A stretch of DNA of 64,000 bases from Margaritifera margaritifera (Eukaryota > Mollusca > Bivalvia > Unionida > Margaritiferidae), in NCBI GenBank assembly GCA_029931535.1, contig JAQPZY010001664.1:4804501-4868500 (forward strand), given 5' to 3'. Numbering within the stretch: position 1 is the first letter of the stretch; each line of letters begins with the position of its first letter. A program made the translations under genes and the position numbers. This document shows positions 1-11,100 of the stretch, piece by piece. A model generated the notes under the pieces. The model ran no database searches. It worked only from the letters and a program-made list of their open reading frames with translations, and was not told the DNA's origin.

Positions 1-260
1 GACTTTTTAACTGTCGTGTACTTGTAGGCTGTCAGCTGCATGGATGAGTGATAAAAAAAAAAACATTTCTGGTGTAAAAACTAGAAACAACATTTTTTTC
101 TATCAAAAACTTTTATTAAAGAAAATAATTTGTTTAAAAAAAAGAAAGTGATAAAGAGACTAATGTTGTTTTGTACTATGAGGTCAAATTCATTTTTTTT
201 CACAAGATACCATATATATACAAATAGTGTTCTGTTCTATATTAGATTTTTTCACATATG

Positions 261-481
261 TACCATATATACTCATGTATAAGCCGATACCAACTGCAAA
301 CTGCATAGACCCAGATCTGCAGTTACATAATGCACCAGCAGATCTGGATCTATGCAGTTTGTAAGTACTAATCAGTAGAACAAACAACATAGACCCTGAT
401 CTGCTGGCGCATTATGTGACAGCAGATCTGGGTCTATGTTGTTTGCATTTGGACCTGGTTTATACACGAGTATATACAGTA
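261..481. repeat. Twin-hairpin fold-back element, copy 1
   Basis: The copy is bounded by an ACCATATATACTC-like left end and a GAGTATATACAGTA-like right end, which are inverted relative to each other. Inside are two consecutive imperfect palindromes, each built as CATAGACCC..AGATCTGC, a short A+T centre around ATAATG/ATTATG, then GCAGATCT..GGGTCTATG. A linker near AATCAGTAGAACAAACAAC separates them. No coding capacity is seen. The structure fits a non-autonomous MITE-like element. Confidence 0.8.
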
Positions 482-559
482 GTTTATTAGAAGGCCTGGT
501 TTCCATTTCTATCACCCTAACTTCACTAGATAGAAGCTAGAACAATGGTGAGCAATTTG

Positions 560-2000
560 CTCAGGTAAATATACCCCCACTTCTCCTGCATCCCATCGCT
601 ATCCCATAATGGACATGAGTCTATTGCCAAGCATGACTCTTTCAAAAAAAAGTATGAGTACATGGACAGTGATTGGTGAACATGCATATCTTCTGATGGT
701 GACCATAATATGCAATAAGTTTTACAGCAATCCATTAAAAACTGCAAGGAGAATAGTTACATTCACAAAATTCTGCCATATATTGCATCCAGTTGTAATT
801 AAAAAAAGCCAATAACTCTTTCAAAAATCATGGTAGCACAATGATCTGTCAATATGTGCATCTTTAGATGATGACTGTAATATGTATCAGGTTTCAGAGT
901 GATCCATACAAAACTGCAAGACAAGTTGCATTCACAAAATTCTATCTTGCATTGTATTCATCAAGAAGACAAAAAGGGCAACAACTCTAAAAATAAATAA
1001 GGACTGAGATGTGTTGATATGCGGATCTTCACATGATGTCCACAACATGTACAAAGTTTCATGGCAATGTAATGAAAACTGTGAGACTAGCTGCATTTAC
1101 AAGATTCTGTCATACACACTAATACAGCTGCTAGTCAAAAAGGCAATAACTGGAACAAAAATTACAGGTGCGTACTGAATTGTCATTATGCGCATCTTCA
1201 GATAATGATCATAAACATTTCCAAGTTTCGTGGTGTTGCATTTAAATCGGTGAGACTATGTTGCTTTCTCAAGATTCTGTCATACACTAAATCCAGCTGC
1301 AAGGCAAAAAGGGGAATAACTTTAACAAAAATTGCAGGAGTTGATATGTGCATCTTCAAATGATGACAATTTTTGTTTCTTGGGAAATGTTATGGTCACT
1401 ATCTGAACATGCACATATTGACGATTTACTGTGACAGACACTACATCAGGCTCCAAATAAAAAAGCTGAGAATCTTGTGAATGCAACTGGTTCCAGAGTT
1501 TATGATGGATCATTGTGAAATTTGGTAGATACTGTGGTCATCATCTGAAGATGAGCATATTGACAAATCACTGTTCTCCTGTGATTTTGTAGGAGTTATT
1601 GCACTTTTTGACTTGTATAGTTTTCAATGAATTGCCAGGAAACTTTGTACTTGTCTAGTTGGTCCTAAATGAAAATGATGCTGATCTGACATCCACTATG
1701 ACCACCGTGGCAGCCATCTTGAAAATCTTGTTATCACTACTCCTTCTAAATGGATGGTCATATCACATGGGGGTTTCACTAATCTTACATCCAGTGTGAC
1801 CACTAGATGGTTTCAACACTCAGCAGTTATAAAGAAGAAACAGTCTTATCTTGGATTCCAGGAAATTCTGTCAGTCTCATTGAGGGACTCTTGTTTAATG
1901 GATTACTATGAAAGTTTGTACATCATTAATATATTGACAAATCACTGTGCTCACAAATGTTGTTAGAGTTATTGCCCTTTTTGTTCTAGCTAAATGCAAA
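560..2000. repeat. Degenerate tandem array, about 165-bp period
   Basis: A recurring phrase resembling TGTGCATCTTCAGATGATGA recurs near 685, 855, 1020, 1188 and 1349. It is followed each time by a degenerate TTTCATGG..GTGAAAACTGTGAGACTA..TTGCATTCACAAAATTCTG..GGCAATAACT block. More decayed units continue to about 2000. Short ORFs inside are not conserved between units. Confidence 0.7.
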
Positions 2001-2119
2001 GCATATATAGAATCTTGTGAACACAACTTGTTTTACTGTATTTAGATATCTGGCCAAAGGACAGGTGAGCTTATGGTATGGGTTTTTGTCCACCATGCAT
2101 GATCCATTGTGCGTCTGTC

Positions 2120-2900
2120 AACACTTGCTTGTGAACACTCTAGAGGCTTCATTTCTGAACAGATTTCAATCAGATTTGGTATGTAAGTTTACATCATCAA
2201 GACCTCAGATGAATTTGATTATTAGCAACATCCACATATATAATGAGATGATCTTGTGTCAGATTAGCTAAGCATGTGAACACTCTAGAGTCCATATTTC
2301 TGATCAGATTTGGTGTATAAGCTTATATCATCAAGATGAGTGACATCCACATATATTAATGAAGTGATTTTGCAACTGATTGGCTGGGCTTACGGACTCT
2401 CTATAGGTTATATTTCTTAGCAGATTTTTACCAGATTTAGTAAGTAAATTTATATTATCGAGATCTTGAATGAGTTCAGTTATGAGCAACATCCACACAT
2501 ATTAATTAAATGATCTTGCACCTGGTTGGCTGAGCTTGTGAACACTCTGGAAGCCATATTTCTGATCAGATTTTGATCAGATTTAGTATTTAAGCTTGTA
2601 ATAACAAGAGCTCAGATGTGTTAGATCATGAGTGACATCCATGCATATTAATGAGGTTATCTTCCATCTGGTTGCGTATATTTCTGATCATATTTGGTAT
2701 GTAAGCTTATAAAATTGAAATCTTGGATTCATTCAGTTATGAGCGACATCATTTCATATTAATGAGGTGATCTTGCATCAGATTGGCTGAGCTTGTGAAC
2801 ACTCTAGGGGCCCATATTTCTGAGCAGATTTTAATCAAATTTAGTATGTAAGCTTGATCATCGAGATCTCACCTGAGTTCAATTATGAGCGAGCTACACG
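2120..2900. repeat. Degenerate tandem array, about 115-150 bp period (GGCTGAGCTTGTG family)
   Basis: Units share TTGGCTGAGCTTGTGAACACTCT, then CATATTTCTGATCAGATTTTGATCAGA, TTATATCATCAAGATCTC and CATATTAATGAGGTGATCTTGCA. Landmarks fall near 2130, 2275, 2391, 2536 and 2793. The same family recurs at 18350-19040 and 20140-20440. Confidence 0.75.
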
Positions 2901-2932
2901 CATATTAATGAGAATCAAAGCTGATCAGATAG

Positions 2933-3000
2933 TGGGAATCGAACCCACAACCTTCTGGATATGATCCAGTGCCTTAACCACTGAGCCACCACAGCTCCCA
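2933..3000 (-). repeat. tRNA-derived SINE head
   Basis: Read on the minus strand, the segment starts GGGAGCTGTGGTGGCTCAGTGG, which contains an A-box-like TGGCTCAGTGG. It ends with the B-box GGTTCGATTCCC. The spacing matches a tRNA-like polymerase III promoter. Related heads occur at 28920-28999 and 43060-43131, so it is a dispersed SINE and not a unique tRNA gene. The stems of a functional tRNA are not clearly formed. Confidence 0.7.
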
Positions 3001-3324
3001 TGGTTGGGGATCTCAATGGTTTCCAAGTTATGGCTCTAGAGGTAGGGTGCGGGGGAGGGTGGGGGTAAGGACAGAGCCAGCAATGCATACTAACTGCACA
3101 GAGTAACTCCACTTATAATTCAGAGTAAATCTAAGTAAATCTAAGTACTTATAAGGTGGGGCTATGAATAGTTTATTAATCGGGGCCTTGTCTCGAAGGG
3201 CAGACAGAGATTCAAGGGCAAATTCTTGTTGTATAAATGACTTGTCCTTTCTGCAGGTGAATGCAATGTAAGATAGAATCTTGTTTACAGAACTTACCAT
3301 GTAGTTTTTTTATGGATCACTTGG

Positions 3325-3460
3325 TACCATAGATACTCGCTTATAGGGCAGGTCCAACTGCAAACTGCATAGACCGTAATCTGTCTCACATTATGTGATG
3401 GCAGATCAGGGTCTATGTTGTTTGTAATTGGACCCAACCTATAAGCGAGTACATACAGTA
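3325..3460. repeat. Twin-hairpin fold-back element, copy 2 (internally deleted)
   Basis: The outer ends (TACCATAGATACTCGC and GCGAGTACATACAGTA) are intact. Only one arm of each palindrome remains: CTGCATAGACCGTAATCTG is joined to GCAGATCAGGGTCTATGTTG. This makes one hybrid hairpin of about 135 bp, as expected if the centre between the two hairpins was lost. Confidence 0.75.
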
Positions 3461-5056
3461 TGTATCATAGTCATCATCTAAAGATATGCATAGTGACAGA
3501 CCTTTGTGCTCCTGCAATCATGGCAAAAGTTATTACCCTTTTGACTTACAACTGGATGCAATATATGATAATTTTGTGAATGCAACTATGTACTCTCACA
3601 GTTTTCAGGGGATTGCTGTGAAACTTAGTACATATTATGGTCATCAGCAGAAGATATGCATGTTGACAAATCATTGTCTCGCACTATTTTCAGAAGTGTT
3701 ATGCACTTTATTTTGCTATACTTTCATCTCCATCATGGAGGTAGGGGTGGGATACAGGAGGGGCAGAGGTATATTTACATGGGCAAATTGCTCACCATTT
3801 GTCTAGTTTTGTATTCCTTTTCAGAGTAACTATGTATACAACAACAAATACAACAATAAATCTCAAGTTTTTTTTTTGCATTTGTTTTTGTAATGTTTCT
3901 AATATGATTGCTTTTGTCTTATCTCTTCACCACATTAGTTTTTTTTTTTCTTTCATTCAGTAAAGTGTAATGATATAATAGTGGTCCCAATCTTGGTTAG
4001 ATTTACAGCAAAACTTCTTCAAGTTGGCCCCCTCTGCAACCCATATCCTAATAAGGCTTTTCTGATACTAATCAAATTTCAGTATTGCTGGTCAAGTGTG
4101 CACAATGGCCAGAATTTTAGATCTCAACAGTAGTCAGTTTTGGCAAGCGTTACAGTATTTTTGTTTTGCTTCTGTAAGCATGGTGAGATACAGTAGTCAA
4201 TTTTCTGCTGGCGGATTCATCAACAATCTTAAAGTTTTGCGTTAATGTTTTCGAAAGTTAGAAACATTGGTTATTCTGACAAACATGTGGATTCAAATAA
4301 GAAACTTGGTTCCATAGTGTAGATTGTCTTTAAATTGTTATCTGACAGAGAAACAAGTACATGTATTGTTGTGTTCCTAAGATAGAAAACTTCTTGTCAT
4401 ATTTGCTTGATTGAGATAGATGGAGATGAAATAAAACAACACCAACACTGTATTTGAAGGTCAGTCATTATAATATGACTTGAATGACCACGTAGTTGAA
4501 CATTTCATTCGACTATTAATTTAGACTTAGTCCATTTGAAGTATAAACATTGTGGCTTGCATGATTATCTGAATGAAATAGCTCATTTGTACTGCATATG
4601 CAAGATGTATACACAGCAACATTTAGTTGTTGAGTGAACTAGTCTCTAAAGAATATTCTACATTAAGGTTACACCTGTCCAATAGGTTGTTTGGGTCGAG
4701 CCATAGGTATTATAAAATGTTACCCTTCCAATTCAGACCATTGGAAATATGCATTTATAAATAAAAGGAGTTTTAACAGGTTTCTTTTGAGGAATAGGGC
4801 TACATATTTAGCTGAATATACATACTGCTTGATGCTGTGTATATATCTAATGCAAAAGAGTTTAATATATACTAAGAACTTTTACAAAAAGATAGATTTG
4901 TATCTTGCATGTTTACTTCAATTAGTAATATTTTATCATATTTTGTGTACTAAAACTTGATTACAATATTTCTATAATGATTGGATTTACATCATAATTG
5001 CATCATATTTTTAATTATTTTTAAATAGAAAATAAAAGTTTTTTTCTACTTTTTAG

Positions 5057-5126
5057 GAGAATGACCTTGCTCAAGCTGATAAGTATGCCGAAGTGGCCAT
5101 GCAAGCTGATAGATATAATCCAGCAG
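5057..5126 (+). CDS. IFT88 exon (first visible)
   Basis: Acceptor CTTTTTAG precedes the exon and the donor is CAG|GTAATG. It encodes ENDLAQADKYAEVAMQADRY followed by NPA, in phase 0 at entry and phase 1 at exit. This matches the TPR segment just before the ALVNKGN repeat of IFT88. Its last 18 bases are repeated many times in the following intron. Confidence 0.93.
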
Positions 5127-8100
5127 GTAATGTTTTGTCCTTTTGACAGATATAAGCCTGCAAGTCATGTTCTGTCCTATTGACATATATAAACCTGCAG
5201 GTAATGTTTTGTCCTATTGACTGATATAACCTTGCAAGTCATACTTTGTACTGTTGATGGATAAAATCCTGCAGGTAATGTTTTGTCCTATTGACAGATA
5301 TAACCCAGCATCTAATGTTTTGTCATATTGACATATGTAACCCTGCTGGTAATGTTTTGTTCTGTTGACATATAACCCTGCAGGTAATGTTTTATCCTAT
5401 TGACAAATATAACCCAGCATCTAATGTTTTGTCATGTTGACATATGTAACCCTGTTGGTAATGTTTTGTTCTATTGACATATAACCCTGCAGGTAATGTT
5501 TTGTTCTGTTGACACATAACACTGCAAGTCATGTTTTGCCTTATTGACATATAACCCAGCAAGTCATTTTTTCTCCTATTGACATATAACCTTGCAGGTA
5601 ATGTTTTGTCCTATTGAAAGATATAACCCAGCATGTAATGTTTTGTCATGTTGACATATAACCCAGCAGGTAATGTTTTTCCTATTGACAGATATAACTT
5701 TGCAGATAATGTTTTGTCCTATTGACAGAAATAACCCTGCAGGTAATGTTTTGTCCTATAAACAGATATAACCTGGCAGGTAATGTTTTGTCCTATTGAC
5801 ATACCCTGCATGTGATGTTTTATCCAGTTTTTGTTACATGATATCATTTAAAATAATTTACAGATTTTTGTAAATTCTGTAACCTCAATTGACAGGATTT
5901 TCATGGGTCCAAAGCACAGGCACTTCAAATAATTTATATGTTCCATAATATCATGCTTCTCTACCAGTATAAGTTGCTGCATGCATCTTTGGTCCAGAGT
6001 TGGTTCTGATCTCATTGTCATTGGTCCCCATTTCTGAAATAAAATACCAGTTTGAATAATTTACACTTGACATTTGTATTCCCAGTTGATCAATTACATT
6101 CTCAGAATGTTAGGCCCAGGTCCTATTCCAAAGTATTTTAGAAGAATCACTGTTTGATGGGATGAAAAAGCTGAAAATTGTCATAAAAATGAATATGTCC
6201 TTTGTATCCATGGATTTTTGTTTCAACTGATATGTCTCTTTTTTTCAGCATTGGTCAACAAGGGGAATGTAGTGTTTGTGAAGGGAGACCATGAGAAAGC
6301 AAGGGAGTTCTTTAGGGAAGCACTCAACAATGACTCCTCATGTATAGAAGCACTGTACAATCTGGGTAAGCAGGACATCTCTAAACAAGAAATATATCTT
6401 GTTGAGCTTTTGTTGAGCACATAGTGAGACCCAGGTGTCATTTTTGTAGAAATGACAGCAGCAGTATGAGGACTAAGATTATGAGTGTAAGTTTTTGAAA
6501 ATCATATAACTGTATTCAATAAAAACTCTGGTACAATATTACAGTAATTCTTGCCAGATATGCCCATATTTTTTTCCAGGAGATGAAGGGGTACAGCATA
6601 TTTGCTGGATGCAACCAGTATGCACTTTTTTCCACAACCCAAGTCATGACTTTTACATTAGGGGAAAATTGCCTGTATCCCGAGGTCATGAAAATTGTGT
6701 TCCTTGTATTTTGTCAAAATATTCTCTTCATTTGCATCTGATAGCGATGATACGAATTCAGTTCATCTATACCGGATAAAATATAAGCAATATGGAAAAC
6801 TGATACTCTGTTGTTGCACTTTATTGTTGTTCTAATACTTCTCAACGTAAGGACATCTGCTCACTTTCTGCTTGATTGAAAATAACAACATGGGTCATGT
6901 GAATCGTCTAATATTGTGAGTACCTTTCTGGGAATCATCATGAAATATCTTGTGACTATCATCTAATAAATAAATTTTGATCATTCCGTTTCTGATTCCA
7001 TCTACAGTCTAGGTGAAAGTTTGATTAACATTGTCCTCAGTGCCCTTGTGAAATCTGGTTGGTTATAACAAACTTACAAATGGTGGCACTCTGCCCTGTT
7101 ACTGACTCCAGATCAGTCAGTTTAAAAGAAGTAATTTTTGTGTCCAATTATTTAACTTTTATTAGGAACTTAGATTAATACATTTAACTTCAGGTATGTT
7201 CATTAATAAATCAGGGTCTTGAACTTGATGCACTGAACACATATTGGCTTCTTTAAAGTAGGTCTATAACTGAAGGGTTGTTTAGATTTAGACTTCAGTG
7301 TGAGGTTTTCCAAGCACATTTGCAGCACAGGTAGTATGTTATTTTTTCTTTAAAAATTATCATAAATGGACCTGCATCCATCATATGGCTGTTAAAAGAG
7401 TTGCTATTTTCAGCATCTTAAAAAACACTTAACCATTTTCAATGAAACTTTTCAGAAGGCATCCTGGCATGAAGTCCATTCAAGTTTGTACAAATGATGC
7501 CAACCTGCCAATCAAATATGGCCATTACTAAAACTAGAAAAACACCTTTAAACACCTTCTCAAAAACAGCTGAACAGAAATCATCCTGGCATGAAGACCT
7601 TTAAAATGTATACAAACAATCCTGGTCTGCTATCTGTTTATGGCCACCATTACTGAAAAACGAAAAACCTTTGAACAACTTATCAAATATTGCTGAACAG
7701 ATTTTGACCAAATTTTTCAGAAAGAATCCTTGCATTTTGATCTTTCAAATGTGTACAAATGATGCAGATCTGCCTTAAAATCTTGCCACTGTTACTAAAA
7801 ATAAAGAAAAACCTTTACAACAACTTTAAAACCACTCAACAGAATTTGACCAAATTTAACAGGAAACATACAGGGGCAATGATGCCAGTGTACCATCAGA
7901 TATGGCCACCATTACAAAAGATAGAAAACCTTTAACTGACTTCTTCTGAAATAACACTAAACAGAATTTGACCAAATTTGAAAGAAAGAATCTTGGCATG
8001 AAAACCTTTCAATTTTTCACAAATTATGCCAATCCACCAGCAAATATTGGCACAGTTACCAAAAGTTGAATTCTTCTCAGAACCAGTTGACAGAATGTGA

Positions 8101-11100
8101 CCAAATTTGATAGCATCAAGGCATGAAAACCCTTCAGGTTTATACAAATGATGCCAGTTCACCCTCAGATATGGCCAGTGTTACTAAATATAGAAGAAAA
8201 AACAAACTTTTAATGACTTTTTGTAAACACTGCTGTTCAGAATTTGACAGAAAGCATTTTTACATAAGGCGTTTCAGTTTTGTACAAATGATGCTTATCT
8301 GCCATCAGTTTTGTCCACATTACTAAACAATCAAAACAAAACTTAAAATGACTCAAAAACTGCTCAACAGAATTGAACCAAATTTGACAGAAAGCATCCT
8401 GGCATAAAAAAAAAATTAAATTTTGTACAAAAGATGCTGATCCATTATTCAATATGGCCATTGTTACTAAATGAAGAACAAACTTTACATGACTTACTAA
8501 AAACCAGTCAATAGAAGTTGCCCAAATTTTACAGAAGGCATCCTAGCATAAGAGTTTGCACAAGTGATGCTGATCTGCCATCTAATATAGTTGCCATTAC
8601 TAAAAATTTAAAAATTGTTCAAAGTCAGAAAGCATCATACTAACCCAAATTTGTTGATGATCTGCCCTTACATTTGGCTGTTATGTAGATGTCTGCAAAG
8701 GTGAGCAGTATCATGCCACTTTTGGTTACTTGTTTATTATTATATCAAAGATCTCTCTCTAATGATATTTCATGTGTATCACTATCTTCAGGAGATTTAT
8801 TATTATTTTAAACATTTTAAAAATTGTTCTGGTCCTTTAATTTGGGGAAAGACAATGTACAATTCACTCATCAATGTACAATGCCTTTTTGTTAGCACAC
8901 TATGCCTTACTTGTAAAGCAGTCTGCCATTAATCAGCAGGTGATGATTTAGCAAATCAAAAGTAAGTTTATGTAATTGATCAAGGATGTAAACAAGCACT
9001 AGGGACATTAGCTTATGCTGCATCAAACCTACATGAAAATCACACAGACAGACAAATTGACATAGTCACAGCTATATCCCTCAGGATGATATACTTATGG
9101 TATAAAAATCACAAGTGAGAAAATGTTCTTGAAAGGCTTTTAGAAATCAATAAAACAACTCTATGTTAATACGTATGTTCTGAAAATGGGCTTATTTCAA
9201 AACAAATGATAATGTTATTTCCCTTTCTGAATACTATCAGCAAACATTTTTGTGGGGAATTATTTATCATTATATTTTTTAAACTATTTATCAGCACTAT
9301 ATAGCCACTTTTGTGCTGACATGTCATTAAACCCTATATATTACATATACATGTACATACTATGATACTGCAATGTAATGTAATAACAGCTGTCATTGTG
9401 TTTCAGTCACTTTAATTTTTCTGAAAAATTTACCAAATACACAAACAACAACGTTTAAAAATAGGAATGCAAGTTGCATTTATGGCTTTTGATATGTCTG
9501 AAACACATGAATTTTAGAATCATTACAATGACACATATTTTATAATGAAAATAAAAAAGCATAAGTAGTTTAAAAGTTGAGGGCTTGACCATAGAGTACT
9601 AGCATAAGTAGTATAAAAATTGACTGCTTGGCTATATGGTACTAGAATAAGTAGTATAAAAATTGAGGGATTGATAATAGGGTACTAGAATAAATAGTAT
9701 AAGAATTGAGGGCTTGACCATAGAGTACTAGCATAAGTAGTATAAACATTGAGGACTTGGCTTTAGGGTACTAGAATAAGTAGTATAAAAATTGAGAGCT
9801 TGATCATAGGGTACTAGAATAAGTAGTATAAAAATTGAGAGAGTTAAACCATACGTTATTTTCCATAGGTGTCTTTACGCAAGTGGGGATCAGTGTTCCA
9901 AACTGTTCTTAACCATAATCTCGCAGTTACTTCCCCTGGATCCTTCTTTCCTGGTTTGCCAACAGGATGTCACTTCATCAGCATCTATAGTGAATTCTGC
10001 CGGATGAATTGTGTGATAAAACCTGTTAATTGCTTCTTTATACCTGCTAGAGTCATTAGCAAGGTCTAAATACTTTCCCAAATCAGAATATTCCTTTGAA
10101 TGAGATAATTGTAGAAGTACTTGAAAATATGCTCTTTCCCCTTCCCCTCCCCCCACTCCCTTTTCTAGTTATAGGTGCATTTTTAAGAATTCATGTTTAT
10201 CATGTGACATGCTGTGATTTGGCATCAAACCTAAATGCAGAGACTGAGATAACCATACAGAGACAACCAGCCTTTGACAAGAAAAGTTGAAGCAAATTCA
10301 TTAGATTTTTCTGGCGCATGGCTGAGGAAGGCATATCATATGTGGCATTCTCAAATGGACAAATCATGTTACACATACATGGGAATGAGAGTAAATAAAT
10401 CCAATATTCTGTTTTTCAGGTCTGGCCAACAAGAAGATAGGCAGGCTAGAGGATGCCCTTGACTGTTTTTACAAGCTGCATGCTATCTTGAGAAACAGTC
10501 CAGAAGTCATATACCAAATAGCCGACATGTATCCTTTCAGGACTTTTTTTTATAACATCTTCAGGATTAATCTAAGCGCTACATCATGCAATCTAGGGGC
10601 CTTGATAGCACAGTGGTTACATGCTAATTATGTACCTCAGCAGTCCTGGGTTTGATACCTTGTTCTGGCAAATTCAGGAAGTGCTTGGTACCACGGCATC
10701 CACACTTTCATCAGTCGGGCAAGGTAACCAGCAATTAACAAGACTTCAGTTCAGGTTGTTTAGCTTATCTGTGCATGTTTCATGCCTTACAGAAGTGAGT
10801 TGGCACATTGTAGTTATCCTGCTATCATCTGAGTTGTAAAACAACCAATGATGTCACAGTGGTAATTTACCAGTGGAGAGAGTGCATCAGTTGTTGGTTA
10901 CCTCACCCTACAGACTTGTGATTGGAATCACTTGAAATTTGAAGCTTGATGATTGTTTCATCATAACTGATCAGCCATTGATTTTAATCGGTTGAAGATG
11001 TTTTATATATTTTTTCATGGACAATGTCATTTTTGAATACATGGAAATGGTTAAGTTGGTTGTATCTGTAAAGTCAGATGGTTTACCAGCACATTTGTCA

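Larger units (their letters stand above)
1..5056. other. Repeat-rich non-coding region upstream of first visible IFT88 exon
   Basis: No exon with family-like protein and splice sites was found here. The region holds two fold-back elements, two degenerate tandem arrays and one tRNA-derived SINE head, listed separately. From about 3830 to 5040 I see only AT-rich unique-looking sequence. The next exon begins in the middle of the IFT88 protein at a consensus acceptor, so this stretch is most likely an IFT88 intron whose 5' end lies outside the window. Confidence 0.7.
6366..10419 (+). other. IFT88 intron, about 4.05 kb
   Basis: It contains a degenerate array at 7440-8640 and a 43-bp tandem array at 9561-9845. 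The stretches 6366-7430, 8650-9550 and 9850-10419 show only AT-rich sequence without splice-bounded conserved coding segments. Confidence 0.8.

Noticed and set aside
190..390. 66-codon minus-strand ORF and its near-copy at 33922-34122
   Set aside because: Both start in the same part of the fold-back element (MLFVLLIS..YKLHR), so the similarity reflects the repeat and not a gene.
2933..3000. Genuine tRNA gene on the minus strand
   Set aside because: A- and B-boxes are present, but similar heads with a shared non-tRNA body occur at 28808 and 42950 and the acceptor stem does not pair well, so a SINE is more likely.
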